64,000 bases of DNA from Loktanella sp. 3ANDIMAR09 (GCF_001420005.1 NZ_LJAK01000002.1:415104-479103); one strand, 5' to 3'. Positions 51,375 through 60,326 are shown, numbered from the stretch's first letter. The notes: generated by a model not told the origin, from the sequence alone. A program made the numbers and translations.

Positions 51375-51758
51375 TCAGGCTGTTTGAAGGGGGCTGTTCC
51401 GTTCGGGGACGGCCCCTTTTTCATGCAGATGTGCGCGCAGGATCGCGACGTTGCGGCGGTTGGACTTGAACTTGGCGTCGAAAAGGTCGCCGATGACAGG
51501 CACCGATCCGACCAGAACATCCAGTGCGGTGTTCAATCCCATGCGCCCCATGACATGCGGGGCAGCGCCCAGACGCTTGGCCTCGGCCAGAATGATCAGG
51601 GCGGGGATCAGGGTCAGCGCATCACCGATCCCCGGCACAAGGCCGATGATCGCATCATAGCCGACGCGCATCCCGACCACGGGGATCCGGAACGCGCTGT
51701 CCATGCTGTGCGCCAGTTTCTCCAGCCGCGCCAGCCGCTGTGTGTGCGTCCGGGTCAT
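51375..51758 (-). CDS. DUF4112 family membrane protein
   Basis: 127 residues. The DUF4112 pattern is clear: FRIPVVGMRVGYDAIIGLVP, GIGDALTLIPALIIL and VLVGSVPVIGDLFDAKFKSN. It has two or three hydrophobic segments and a basic C-terminus. Function unknown. The start overlaps the stop of the Pmp3-like gene upstream by 4 nt (ATGA), so the two small membrane proteins are co-translated. Confidence 0.87.
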   Translation of the reverse strand: MTRTHTQRLARLEKLAHSMDSAFRIPVVGMRVGYDAIIGLVPGIGDALTLIPALIILAEAKRLGAAPHVMGRMGLNTALDVLVGSVPVIGDLFDAKFKSNRRNVAILRAHLHEKGAVPERNSPLQTA

Positions 51759-51928
51759 GCGCCAACCGGTTCGGCGCGGGCCATCAGCCAGATCGCATGG
51801 ACCAGACCGGGCACATAGCCCAGGATCGTCAGCAGCACGTTGATCAGGAACGCCTTGCCAAAGCCTTCCTGGATCAGGACGGCCAATGGGGGCAGAATGA
51901 TTGCGAGCAAAATCTTGAGAAGTTTCAT
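51755..51928 (-). CDS. YqaE/Pmp3 family small membrane protein
   Basis: 57 residues with two helices and the Pmp3 pattern ILPPLAVLIQEGFGKAFLIN followed by LGYVPGLVHAIWL. In yeast and some bacteria such proteolipids affect membrane potential and stress tolerance. I chose ATG 51928, preceded by GGAGA; an earlier in-frame start would add a polar extension. Coupled to the DUF4112 gene. Confidence 0.88.
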   Translation of the reverse strand: MKLLKILLAIILPPLAVLIQEGFGKAFLINVLLTILGYVPGLVHAIWLMARAEPVGA

Positions 51929-51996
51929 GATTGGTCTCCGTTGGTTCACCTCACCAATGCGTGAGCCCCCCAATCGGTTCCAGATCGTGTCACATC

Positions 51997-52143
51997 TCAG
52001 ATGCTGGCGTAGTCCTGAAACCGGAACGTGACCGGCTGGGACGTGCCCGACGGGGCCTGCCGTTGTGCCGCGGTCTGTGTCTGACCGGATTGTGCGGATT
52101 TTTCGTTGGGTGTCGTGGAGTTGGTGTCTGTATGCGTAGCCAT
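51997..52143 (-). CDS. small polar protein, unknown
   Basis: 48 residues starting at ATG 52143 with AGGGA upstream. The sequence is rich in Thr, Gln, Ser and Pro and looks disordered, ending in TFRFQDYASI. It has no cysteine and no hydrophobic segment. The good ribosome site argues that it is translated, but with so little sequence it remains a weak call. Confidence 0.45.
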   Translation of the reverse strand: MATHTDTNSTTPNEKSAQSGQTQTAAQRQAPSGTSQPVTFRFQDYASI

Positions 52144-52271
52144 TGGAGTCCCTTTCGGCCGCTGTTCCCCCCCACAGGCACAGCCTGCGGGATCTGGACA
52201 GCGTCCCAAAGCAATTTCAGGGTTTGAGGGCGGAATTCAGGTGTTTTCGGGCCGATTGTGTCGATTCGGTC

Positions 52272-54434
52272 CTATTTCTTTTTCGGTCCACTGCGTTTCA
52301 GCGTGCTGGCGCCGCCCTTGCGTGGGCCCGCAGGCTTACCACCGGGGGGCGTGAACCGCTTGGACGTATCCGATGCACTGGCCTTGGGCTTGGGGCCGCC
52401 GGGGCCTGACTTACCCTTGAAGCCTGCGCCGTCGGATTTGCCCTTATAGGCCGGTTTGCCATCGGATTTTGCGCGAAACGGCTTGTCGTCGGACTTGCCC
52501 TTGTAGGGTTTGCCGTCAGATTTTCCCTGGTAGGGCTTTGCGTCGCCCTTGCCTGCGTAGGGTTTCTTCGCACCTGCTTCACCGGTGCCGCCCTTGTCCT
52601 TCCAGACGGGTTTCGCGCGCGGTTTTGCCGGAGTGACAGCGCCGTCATAGTCACGCTTTTCCGGCTTTGATCGCGGTTTGCGCGGCGCGATCGCGGCCAC
52701 ATCGTCCTGACGGGACGGCGGGGGCGGCGCTGTATCGCGCGGTTTGGCGTCGCGCGGCTTGTCCTTTTTAAACGGGGGACGATCATCGCGTGGGCTGTCG
52801 TAGTCGCGCTTGCTGGGGCGTGGGCCACGGCTGCCGATGTTTGGCACGCCGTCCACGGCAGACAGTTTCGCCTGATTTTCCAGCGTCATATCCGACCCGA
52901 TCGACCGCAGGAAACCGGCGACGGCACCTTCGGAAATCTCGACAAAGGTTTCATCGGGCTGAATGCGGATGGCGCCAATTTCCTTTTTCGTGATGTCACC
53001 GGCCTTGCACAGCATCGGCAAGAGCCAGCGTGCCTCTGCCTTTTGTTCACGGCCGACGTCAACGCGGAACCACTTGGACGGGCCGAATGCCTCCTTGCGT
53101 TCGCGCGGGGGGCGGTCGTCGCGTGGTGCGCCGGGGGTCGGGGCCTCTGACAGGTCTTCGGGCGCGGATTGGCGACCCTGATAAAGACGCAGATAGGCCG
53201 CAGCGATCTGTTCTGGCGAATGTTGTTCCAGCAGGCGCGCGGCAAATGCCGTTTCGCCATCGGTGAATGTTTCGGACCAGATGTCATCCGCCAGCAGGCG
53301 TTCCTCGTCCTTTTGCAGGATTTCGTCTGCGGTCGGGGCCTTGCCCCAATCGGCGTTCAGCTTGCCCCATGTCAGCAGGTTCTGCGCACGGCGGAACATC
53401 TTGGGCGGCACGACCATCGCACTGACGCCCTTGCGCCCGGCACGTCCCGTCCGACCCGAGCGGTGCAACAGGATTTCAGCGTTGGTCGGCAGTTCGGCGT
53501 GGATCACCAGTTCGAGGTTCGGCAAATCAATGCCGCGCGCGGCCACGTCGGTTGCCACGCAGACGCGGGCACGCCCGTCGCGCATGGCTTGCAGCGCATG
53601 TGTGCGTTCCTGCTGCGACAATTCCCCGGACAGGGCGACAACCGCAAAGCCGCGGTTCGACAGGCGCGTGGTCAGTCGGGTGACCATCGCACGCGTGTTG
53701 CAGAACACGATGGCATTGGGTGCCTCGTAATAGCGCAGCAGGTTGATGATGGCGTTGTCGGCATCATGCTGTGCGACGCTCAGCGCGCGGTATTCGATGT
53801 CGGAATGCTGCTTTTCCTTGCTGGCGGTGACGATCCGCTTGGCGTCGGTCTGGTATTCCTTGGCCAGCCGTTCGATCATCGGCGGCACGGTGGCCGAGAA
53901 CATCAGCGTGCGACGATCGGGCGGCGCCTCGCCCAGGATGAATTCCAGATCTTCCTTGAACCCCAGGTCCAGCATCTCGTCCGCCTCGTCCAGCACCACG
54001 GCGCGGGTGTCGGACAGGTCGATATTGCCGCGGGTGATGTGGTCGCGCAGACGGCCTGGCGTTGCCACGACGATATGCGCACCGCGATCCAGTGCGCGGC
54101 GTTCGTCGCGCACATCCATGCCACCCACGCAAGAGGCCAATACCGCACCGGTCGGCGCATAAAGCCAGGTCAGTTCGCGTTTCACCTGCATGGCAAGTTC
54201 GCGTGTCGGTGCCACGATCAGCGCCAGCGGACGCCCGGCGGGGCCAAAGGTGCCGTCCTCTGCCAGAATGGTCGAACCGATCGCAAGGCCGAATCCAACC
54301 GTCTTGCCGGACCCGGTTTGTGCCGACACCAGCAGGTCCTGACCTGTCAGCGCGTCGTCGGTGACGGCCTCCTGTACGGGGGTCAGGCTATCATAGCCCT
54401 TGTCTGCAAGGGCTTTGGCGAGGGTCGAGATCAT
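52272..54434 (-). CDS. DEAD-box RNA helicase with DbpA-type RNA-binding domain
   Basis: 720 residues. Helicase motifs: Q motif near residue 18 (TPVQ), SAQTGSGKT, PTRELA, the DEAD box in VLDEADEML, SAT, and HRSGRTGRAGRKG. A DbpA-like RNA-binding domain lies at about residues 460-535 (LPMLCKAGDITKKEIGAI). The last 170 residues are Lys/Pro/Asp/Gly-rich and include a run of about eight-residue repeats of the type GKSDGKPY (coded at 52412-52560). Such tails bind RNA and help ribosome assembly or cold growth. Monocistronic. Confidence 0.94.
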   Translation of the reverse strand: MISTLAKALADKGYDSLTPVQEAVTDDALTGQDLLVSAQTGSGKTVGFGLAIGSTILAEDGTFGPAGRPLALIVAPTRELAMQVKRELTWLYAPTGAVLASCVGGMDVRDERRALDRGAHIVVATPGRLRDHITRGNIDLSDTRAVVLDEADEMLDLGFKEDLEFILGEAPPDRRTLMFSATVPPMIERLAKEYQTDAKRIVTASKEKQHSDIEYRALSVAQHDADNAIINLLRYYEAPNAIVFCNTRAMVTRLTTRLSNRGFAVVALSGELSQQERTHALQAMRDGRARVCVATDVAARGIDLPNLELVIHAELPTNAEILLHRSGRTGRAGRKGVSAMVVPPKMFRRAQNLLTWGKLNADWGKAPTADEILQKDEERLLADDIWSETFTDGETAFAARLLEQHSPEQIAAAYLRLYQGRQSAPEDLSEAPTPGAPRDDRPPRERKEAFGPSKWFRVDVGREQKAEARWLLPMLCKAGDITKKEIGAIRIQPDETFVEISEGAVAGFLRSIGSDMTLENQAKLSAVDGVPNIGSRGPRPSKRDYDSPRDDRPPFKKDKPRDAKPRDTAPPPPSRQDDVAAIAPRKPRSKPEKRDYDGAVTPAKPRAKPVWKDKGGTGEAGAKKPYAGKGDAKPYQGKSDGKPYKGKSDDKPFRAKSDGKPAYKGKSDGAGFKGKSGPGGPKPKASASDTSKRFTPPGGKPAGPRKGGASTLKRSGPKKK

Positions 54435-54470
54435 AATAAATTGCGTCCGGCTAATGGGTCAGACCGCGCC

Positions 54471-55346
54471 TTAGGCTTGTTGCGCCGCGCTGTCCAGCAT
54501 CATTCGCCGCAACCATCGGCGGTAGATCACCCATGCGAGAACGGAAAAAACGACAAATTGGACCGAGACACCGGCGACCAGCGGCAGCAGGGCACCGGCA
54601 TTCTGTGCGGCCGGTTCGCCTGCATCCGCAACCGTTGTGCCGTCAATCGCGTCAGCGTCGATCATGCCCGCGGTAAAGACGTTGAGGTTCCAGAGCGCGT
54701 GCAGAATGATCGCGGGCCACAGGTTCACGGCTTGCAGCGTGATGGCACCCAGCAGGGCGCCAAAGGCGGTGGCAAAGACGATTTGCAAGACGGTCTGGAC
54801 CACGTCCTGTCCATACAATGCATTGGCACCATGATAGATCCCGAACAGGACCGAACAGAGGATCAGTGCCCAGCCCGGCGACAGCCTGTGCCGCAGACCG
54901 TTCATCAGCAAGCCGCGGAACATCAGTTCTTCGCTCAGCCCGATGAACAGGGCAAAGAGGATTGCCGCCAGAATGGCCGTGCCGACCTGTTCGGGCAGCG
55001 GATAGACGATCACAGCCGCCACAAGCATGAAGTAGAGCGACGCCGGCACGATCATGATCCAGAGCCACAAGCGCACACCGGCCCAGTCAGGTGCAACGAT
55101 CAGCCCCGTCGCGCGGGTCCAGCCGAACAGGGCAACCACAAGAACAACGACCAACGCCGAAATCGCCTGAAAAAGGCTGGTGGTCAGGTCGGGGGCGTAG
55201 GTGATTTCACCTGTGCCGTCCGTCACATCGACAGCACCAAAGACGATCAGCGGCCACGCAAACAACACTGTCAGGAACAGCGTGCCCACGATCGCGGCGG
55301 TCAGCGGCCGTTTGTCAGCAAATGTCGAAAACGGCCGCATTGTCAT
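54471..55346 (-). CDS. CPBP family intramembrane glutamic protease
   Basis: 291 residues, about eight helices. The catalytic pattern is present: the EExxxR motif in GLSEELMFRGLL, a His in FGIYHGANALYG and H-x3-N in LHALWNLN. Related enzymes process prenylated or membrane proteins. I chose ATG 55346, beyond the hypothetical gene upstream; ATG 55340 also fits. Third gene of a minus-strand unit with a hydrolase and a small protein. Confidence 0.87.
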   Translation of the reverse strand: MTMRPFSTFADKRPLTAAIVGTLFLTVLFAWPLIVFGAVDVTDGTGEITYAPDLTTSLFQAISALVVVLVVALFGWTRATGLIVAPDWAGVRLWLWIMIVPASLYFMLVAAVIVYPLPEQVGTAILAAILFALFIGLSEELMFRGLLMNGLRHRLSPGWALILCSVLFGIYHGANALYGQDVVQTVLQIVFATAFGALLGAITLQAVNLWPAIILHALWNLNVFTAGMIDADAIDGTTVADAGEPAAQNAGALLPLVAGVSVQFVVFSVLAWVIYRRWLRRMMLDSAAQQA

Positions 55347-55365
55347 CCATCCATTCGCTGTGGCG

Positions 55366-55590
55366 TCAGTCCGCGGACCCCTTGTCCGCGCGGCTTGCCA
55401 GCAGGGTCCGCGCACGCTTTTCCGCGCGACGCACCCTGATGAATGTCATGTAGCTTTCCTGCAGGGTCTGAGAAGACGTGCCGAGGATTTCCGAGATCTG
55501 GTCCACGATCTTTTCGTCACCCGTGCGGGCCTCGTCCTCGAGCGCCTTGGCGGCCAGTTCGTTGGCCACTTCGTCAACGTAGGATGCCAT
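55366..55590 (-). CDS. small conserved-looking protein, unknown function
   Basis: 74 mostly helical, charged residues (MASYVDEVANELAAKALEDE at the start, then SEILGTSSQTLQESYMTFIR). There is no signal peptide. The start overlaps the hydrolase stop by 1 nt (TGATG) and the stop precedes the CPBP gene by 19 nt, so the three are co-transcribed. I do not recognise the family. Confidence 0.7.
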   Translation of the reverse strand: MASYVDEVANELAAKALEDEARTGDEKIVDQISEILGTSSQTLQESYMTFIRVRRAEKRARTLLASRADKGSAD

Positions 55591-56243
55591 CAGCGCGTGT
55601 TCTCCGTCAGGCGGCGACGCACATAGGTTTTCACGCTGTCGATCATCGGATCCATATGCGGATCCTCAAAGAAATGTCCCGCACCGGGAACCTCTTCGTG
55701 GGTGACCGTGATGCCCTTTTGTTCGTGCAGCTTGTTCACGAGGTTCACGGTATCGGCGGGCGGGGCCACGCGGTCAGCTGCACCGTTGATGATCAAACCC
55801 GAGGACGGGCAGGGGGCGAGAAAGCTGAAATCATACATGTTGGCGGGGGGCGATACGCTGATGAAGCCCGTGATTTCGGGGCGGCGCATCAACAATTGCA
55901 TCCCGATCCATGCGCCAAAGCTGAAGCCTGCAACCCAGCAATGTTTCGCGTTGCTGTTCATGGATTGCAGGTAATCCAGCGCCGAGGCGGCATCCGACAA
56001 CTCTCCGATGCCCTGGTCGTATTCACCTTGACTGCGCCCGACGCCACGGAAATTGAACCGCAAAACGGTAAAACCCATCTGGTAAAATGCGTAGTGCAGG
56101 TTGTAGACAACCTTGTTGTTCATCGTGCCGCCGAACTGCGGATGCGGATGCAGCACGATGGCGATGGGCGCGTCGCGGTCTTTTTGCGGATGGTAGCGAC
56201 CTTCGAGGCGACCTTCGGGGCCGGGGAAAATGACTTCGGGCAT
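55590..56243 (-). CDS. alpha/beta hydrolase (COG2945-like)
   Basis: 217 residues. The pattern HPHPQFGGTMNNKVVYNLHY followed by FNFRGVGRSQGEYDQGIGE is typical of the COG2945 hydrolases. The nucleophile elbow is AGFSFGAWIG, the Asp lies in INGAADRVAPP and the His in PGAGHFFEDP. Substrate unknown. ATG 56243. Divergent from iscR across 163 bp that contain the TTAGAA palindrome. Confidence 0.88.
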   Translation of the reverse strand: MPEVIFPGPEGRLEGRYHPQKDRDAPIAIVLHPHPQFGGTMNNKVVYNLHYAFYQMGFTVLRFNFRGVGRSQGEYDQGIGELSDAASALDYLQSMNSNAKHCWVAGFSFGAWIGMQLLMRRPEITGFISVSPPANMYDFSFLAPCPSSGLIINGAADRVAPPADTVNLVNKLHEQKGITVTHEEVPGAGHFFEDPHMDPMIDSVKTYVRRRLTENTR

Positions 56244-56294
56244 TTGGGTCTTACCTGCTTTGGGAGGGGCGCTTGACGATCGTCGGGCACCACC

Positions 56295-56309
56295 TTAGAA
56301 CAATTCTAA
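56295..56309. promoter_or_regulatory. perfect palindrome TTAGAA-CAA-TTCTAA upstream of iscR
   Basis: A 15-bp perfect palindrome lies 97 bp before the iscR start, between two divergent genes. It is the best candidate IscR operator (iron-responsive box) for the suf operon. A near copy, TTAGAA-ATA-TTCTAG, lies inside the next gene but one. Confidence 0.65.
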
Positions 56310-56406
56310 ATGCGCAGCAGAGGTGCCGCGCGGGTTGACGTGACCTAATCAGGCTACGGCTTTTCGTCAATGAATTTACGACCCAACGGGTCGGTCAGGG
56401 GTTGGA

Positions 56407-56868
56407 ATGAAGTTAAGCACCAAGGGACGCTACGCCATGGTCGCATTGGCGGACCTCGCTTTGCAGCCGGGGGACGGGCTGACCAGCCTGACCGAAATAT
56501 CCAAGCGGCAGGACATTTCGCTGCCCTACCTCGAACAGTTGTTCGTGAAACTGCGGCGGGCTGAATTGGTTGAATCGGTGCGTGGGCCGGGTGGTGGTTA
56601 CCGTCTGGCGCGGCCCGCGTCCGAAATCCGCGTGGCCGACATCCTGGGGGCCGTCGATGAAACGGTCAGTGCGATGCACAAGGGCGCGGGTGCGTCCGGT
56701 GCGACCTCTGGCAGCCGCGCACAATCGCTGACCAATCGTCTGTGGGAGGGGTTGAGTGCACATGTCTATGTGTTCCTCCACCAGACCCGGCTGTCGGATG
56801 TGGTCGGCAATGCGATGGCACCCTGTCCGGCCGTGCCTGCGCTGTTCGAAGTGGTCGACGAGACCTGA
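56407..56868 (+). CDS. iscR: Rrf2 family Fe-S regulator IscR
   Basis: 153-residue Rrf2 regulator. The winged helix covers residues 1-75 (MKLSTKGRYAMVALADLAL, then SLPYLEQLFVKLRRAELV and GPGGGYRL). The three clustered cysteines of E. coli IscR are absent; only C140 is present, near the C-terminus. A one-cysteine IscR that still binds a cluster has been reported in Rhodobacter sphaeroides, so this protein is probably functional. It heads the desulfurase-suf operon and should repress it when Fe-S clusters are sufficient. Confidence 0.92.
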   Translation: MKLSTKGRYAMVALADLALQPGDGLTSLTEISKRQDISLPYLEQLFVKLRRAELVESVRGPGGGYRLARPASEIRVADILGAVDETVSAMHKGAGASGATSGSRAQSLTNRLWEGLSAHVYVFLHQTRLSDVVGNAMAPCPAVPALFEVVDET

Positions 56869-56877
56869 ACGCCGGAC

Positions 56878-56920
56878 CGGGGCGCTGCCCCGGACCCCGG
56901 AGTATTTTTGGCAAGATGAT
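56878..56920 (+). repeat. short copy of the Rhodobacteraceae-type intergenic repeat
   Basis: CGGGGCGCTGCCCCGG is followed by ACCCCGGAGTATTTTTGGCAA, matching the core of the repeat at 27651-27712. It sits in the 64-nt gap between iscR and the desulfurase gene, so it may attenuate read-through. Confidence 0.55.
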
Positions 56921-56932
56921 ACCAAGGACCGC

Positions 56933-57967
56933 ATGACCCGCAGCTATCTGGATCACAACGCAACGACACCGCTGCGGGCCGAGGCCCGCGACGCGATGAT
57001 CGCGGCGATGGATGTGGCGGGCAACCCGTCGTCTGTCCACGCCGAGGGGCGCGCGGCAAAAGGGCTGGTCGAGCGCGCGCGGGGGCAACTGGCCGATGCG
57101 CTGGGTGCATCCAACGCCGACATCGTTTTCGTGTCTGGATCAACCGAGGCGGCGGCGCTGTCGCTGGCCGGGCGTGGTTTGCGCTGTGCGGGCATCGAGC
57201 ACGAGGCCGTGCGCGTCTGGTGCGACGCGACGCTGAGCCTGTCGGCCGGGCAGGTGATCTGTGACGATCCTGCGCGTGCGACGGTCCAGCTTGCCAATTC
57301 CGAAACCGGAGTGCTGCAGGATTTGCCGCAGGGACTGGCTGTCAGCGATATCACCCAAGGGTTCGGGCGCGTGCCCTTTGCCTATGGGTGGGCAGGGGTC
57401 GACATGGTGTTTCTGTCGGCCCACAAATTCGGCGGACCAAAGGGTGTGGGCGCATTGATCGTGCCGCAAGGCGCTGAGGTTGCCGCACAAATACGTGGTG
57501 GCGGCCAGGAGATGGGGCGCAGGTCCGGGACCGAGAATGTCATCGCAATCGCCGGTATGGGGGCCGCTGCCGCAGCGGCACAAAAAGATTTGGCAAATGG
57601 TGTCTGGGACCGGGTTGCGCAACTTAGAAATATTCTAGAAAAGGCCATTGCAGAGCAGTCTTCGCAGACTATTTTTGTAGGGAATGATCTGCGCAGGCTG
57701 CCCAATACGTCGTGTTTTATCACGCCCGGCTGGAAGGGTGAGACACAGGTCATGGCGATGGACCTTGCCGGTTTTGCCGTGAGCGCAGGATCGGCCTGTT
57801 CCAGCGGCAAGGTCAAGGCAAGCCAAGTGCTGCAGTCGCTGGGGTTTGATGATGACCAGGCGGGATGCGCGTTGCGGGTGTCGCTGGGACCCGAGACGAC
57901 AGAAGACATGGTCTTGCGCTTTGCCGAGGCGTGGGGCCGGAAAATCAAACGGATGCAGGCGGCATGA
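56933..57967 (+). CDS. cysteine desulfurase, NifS/IscS type
   Basis: 344-residue PLP enzyme (short for the group) that strips sulfur from cysteine. It starts YLDHNATTPLR, the class I signature; the PLP lysine is K165 in SAHKFGGPKG and the sulfur-carrying cysteine is C289 in SAGSACSSGK. I chose ATG 56933 with AAGGA upstream. Codons around 57615-57690 are unusually AT-rich and contain a TTAGAA-type palindrome. It is the first of two desulfurases in the operon; this one could serve tRNA thiolation as well as Fe-S assembly. Confidence 0.93.
   Translation: MTRSYLDHNATTPLRAEARDAMIAAMDVAGNPSSVHAEGRAAKGLVERARGQLADALGASNADIVFVSGSTEAAALSLAGRGLRCAGIEHEAVRVWCDATLSLSAGQVICDDPARATVQLANSETGVLQDLPQGLAVSDITQGFGRVPFAYGWAGVDMVFLSAHKFGGPKGVGALIVPQGAEVAAQIRGGGQEMGRRSGTENVIAIAGMGAAAAAAQKDLANGVWDRVAQLRNILEKAIAEQSSQTIFVGNDLRRLPNTSCFITPGWKGETQVMAMDLAGFAVSAGSACSSGKVKASQVLQSLGFDDDQAGCALRVSLGPETTEDMVLRFAEAWGRKIKRMQAA
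57624..57638. promoter_or_regulatory. intragenic palindrome TTAGAA-ATA-TTCTAG
   Basis: Differs by one base from the palindrome upstream of iscR (TTAGAA-N3-TTCTAA). It lies inside the desulfurase gene, 350 bp before sufB, in a local AT-rich patch with codons that are rare in the window (AGA, CTA, ATT). It may be a second IscR-type operator for sufB onward. Confidence 0.45.
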
Positions 57968-57988
57968 CGCCGCAAGAGAGGTAAGGAC

Positions 57989-59512
57989 ATGACAGCTTTG
58001 GATCAGGTAGAGGTCAAAGAGGGCGTCGATCAGGAAACCGTGGATGCGGTGGCCCAACTCTCTGGTGCGTATAAATACGGCTGGAACGACGACGACATCG
58101 AGATGGATTACGCCCCCAAGGGCGTGAACCCCGATATCGTTTCGCTGATTTCGTCCAAGAACGAGGAACCGCAGTGGATGCTGGACTGGCGTCAGGCTGC
58201 GTTTACCCGCTGGGAAGGCATGTCCGTGCCGAACTGGGCGATGCTCAAGGTTGCGGATATCGATTTCCAGGATCTGTATTACTATGCCCGGCCCAAGAGC
58301 ATGGAGGTCAAGCCCAAGTCGTTGGACGAGGTCGACCCCAAGCTGTTGGAAACCTACAAGAAGCTGGGAATTCCGCTGAAGGAACAGGCCATTCTGGCCG
58401 GTGTGGAGGGCGCTGAAAACGATCTGCCAGAGCGCAAGGTTGCCGTGGATGCGGTGTTCGATTCCGTGTCTGTCGGCACGACGTTCCAGGCAGAGCTGAA
58501 AAAGGCTGGCGTGATCTTTTGTTCGATTTCGGAGGCGATCCGCGAGCATCCCGAGCTGGTCAAGAAATACCTGGGCACCGTCGTGCCGCCGTCGGATAAT
58601 TTCTATGCGACGCTGAACTCGGCCGTGTTTTCCGACGGATCGTTCGTCTATGTGCCGCCCGGCGTGCGCTGCCCGATGGAGCTGTCGACCTATTTCCGCA
58701 TCAACGCCGAAAACACCGGTCAGTTCGAGCGGACGCTGATCATCGCGGACAAGGGCAGCTATGTGTCCTACCTCGAAGGGTGTACCGCACCGAAACGCGA
58801 TGTGGCGCAGCTGCATGCGGCGGTGGTCGAGATCATCATCGAAGAAGACGCCGAGGTGAAATACTCGACCGTCCAGAACTGGTATCCGGGCGACGAAGAA
58901 GGCAAGGGCGGCATCTACAACTTTGTCACCAAACGCGCTGATTGCCGTGGCGCGCGGTCCAAGGTGATGTGGACACAGGTCGAAACCGGGTCGGCGGTGA
59001 CGTGGAAGTACCCGTCCTGCATTCTGCGCGGTGACGACAGTCAGGGCGAGTTCTATTCCATCGCCATCGCCAACAACTATCAGCAGGCGGATACGGGCAC
59101 CAAGATGGTGCACCTGGGCAAGCGCACCAAGTCGCGCATCGTGTCCAAGGGCATTTCCGCAGGCCGCGCCCAGAATACCTATCGCGGTTTGGTGTCGATG
59201 CACCCCAAGGCCAAGGAATCGCGCAATTACACCCAGTGCGACAGCCTGTTGATCGGCTCGCAGTGCGGGGCGCATACGGTGCCCTATATCGAGGTCAAGA
59301 ACAACTCGAGCCGGGTCGAGCACGAGGCGACGACATCCAAGGTGGACGACGATCAGCTGTTCTACTGCCGTTCGCGCGGGATGGACGAAGAAGAGGCCGT
59401 CGCTTTGGTCGTGAACGGATTCTGCAAGGAAGTGCTGCAGGCCCTGCCGATGGAGTTCGCGATGGAAGCCCAGGCGCTGGTAGCGATCAGCCTCGAAGGA
59501 TCGGTCGGCTAA
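57989..59512 (+). CDS. sufB: Fe-S scaffold protein SufB
   Basis: 507-residue subunit of the SufBC2D scaffold on which Fe-S clusters form. Characteristic stretches are [20 protein letters not shown] near the N-terminus, the beta-helix core with [11 protein letters not shown] and [13 protein letters not shown], and the C-terminal helical domain ending in a [17 protein letters not shown] segment. Conserved cysteines include the one in [14 protein letters not shown] precedes the ATG. sufC follows after 58 nt. Confidence 0.97.
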   Translation: MTALDQVEVKEGVDQETVDAVAQLSGAYKYGWNDDDIEMDYAPKGVNPDIVSLISSKNEEPQWMLDWRQAAFTRWEGMSVPNWAMLKVADIDFQDLYYYARPKSMEVKPKSLDEVDPKLLETYKKLGIPLKEQAILAGVEGAENDLPERKVAVDAVFDSVSVGTTFQAELKKAGVIFCSISEAIREHPELVKKYLGTVVPPSDNFYATLNSAVFSDGSFVYVPPGVRCPMELSTYFRINAENTGQFERTLIIADKGSYVSYLEGCTAPKRDVAQLHAAVVEIIIEEDAEVKYSTVQNWYPGDEEGKGGIYNFVTKRADCRGARSKVMWTQVETGSAVTWKYPSCILRGDDSQGEFYSIAIANNYQQADTGTKMVHLGKRTKSRIVSKGISAGRAQNTYRGLVSMHPKAKESRNYTQCDSLLIGSQCGAHTVPYIEVKNNSSRVEHEATTSKVDDDQLFYCRSRGMDEEEAVALVVNGFCKEVLQALPMEFAMEAQALVAISLEGSVG

Positions 59513-59570
59513 ACAGCCGCACCCCAGGGAATGCGACGATTGTCGCCAAGGAATACTGAAGGAAGAAAAG

Positions 59571-60326
59571 ATGCTGGAAATCAAAGGCCTGAAGGTCGAT
59601 CTTGAAGAAGAAGAAAAGTCGATCCTCAAGGGTGTCGATCTGACCGTCGGCGCAGGCGAGGTCCACGCGATCATGGGTCCGAACGGGTCGGGCAAATCCA
59701 CCCTGTCGTATGTGCTGTCCGGCAAGGACGGCTATGAGGTGACGGCAGGGTCTGCGACGCTGGATGGCGCCGACCTGCTGGACATGGAACCCGAGGAGCG
59801 CGCGGCTGCCGGCCTGTTCCTGGCATTTCAGTACCCGGTCGAAATCCCCGGTGTGGGCAACATGACGTTTCTGCGCACCGCGGTGAATGCACAGCGCAAG
59901 GCGCGCGGTCAGGACGAATTGTCTGCCGGTGATTTCCTCAAGGAAGTCCGCGCCCGCGCCAAGGATCTGAAGATCGATGCCGAGATGCTCAAGCGTCCGG
60001 TCAATGTCGGTTTTTCGGGCGGCGAGAAAAAGCGCAACGAGATCCTGCAAATGGCGATGCTGGAACCCAAGATGTGCATTCTGGACGAGACCGACTCTGG
60101 TCTTGATGTGGATGCCATGAAACTGGTGTCCGAGGGCGTGAACGCGCTGCGGTCCGAGGGTCGTTCGTTCCTGGTTATCACGCATTATCAGCGGCTTTTG
60201 GACCATATCAAACCTGATGTCGTGCACATCATGTCCAACGGTCGCATCATCAAGACCGGTGGTCCTGATCTCGCACTCGAGGTCGAGAACAACGGTTATG
60301 CGGACCTGTTGGCGGAGGCCGAGTAA
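59571..60326 (+). CDS. sufC: Fe-S assembly ATPase SufC
   Basis: 251-residue ABC-type ATPase of the SufBCD complex. Walker A is GPNGSGKST, the signature SGGEKKRNEILQMAML and Walker B CILDETDSGLD, all typical of SufC. It is soluble and powers cluster assembly on SufBD. AAGGAAG precedes the ATG. The stop overlaps sufD as TAATG. Confidence 0.98.
   Translation: MLEIKGLKVDLEEEEKSILKGVDLTVGAGEVHAIMGPNGSGKSTLSYVLSGKDGYEVTAGSATLDGADLLDMEPEERAAAGLFLAFQYPVEIPGVGNMTFLRTAVNAQRKARGQDELSAGDFLKEVRARAKDLKIDAEMLKRPVNVGFSGGEKKRNEILQMAMLEPKMCILDETDSGLDVDAMKLVSEGVNALRSEGRSFLVITHYQRLLDHIKPDVVHIMSNGRIIKTGGPDLALEVENNGYADLLAEAE

Noticed and set aside
52412..52560. Repeat run as a CRISPR-like array
   Set aside because: The units are short, contiguous, in frame and vary as coding repeats in the helicase tail. 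There are no spacers. No CRISPR array was seen elsewhere in the window.
57635..59725. A 696-codon open frame antisense to sufB
   Set aside because: It exists only because GC-rich codon bias keeps the complementary frame free of stops. The sufB frame matches a known family along its whole length; the antisense product resembles nothing.
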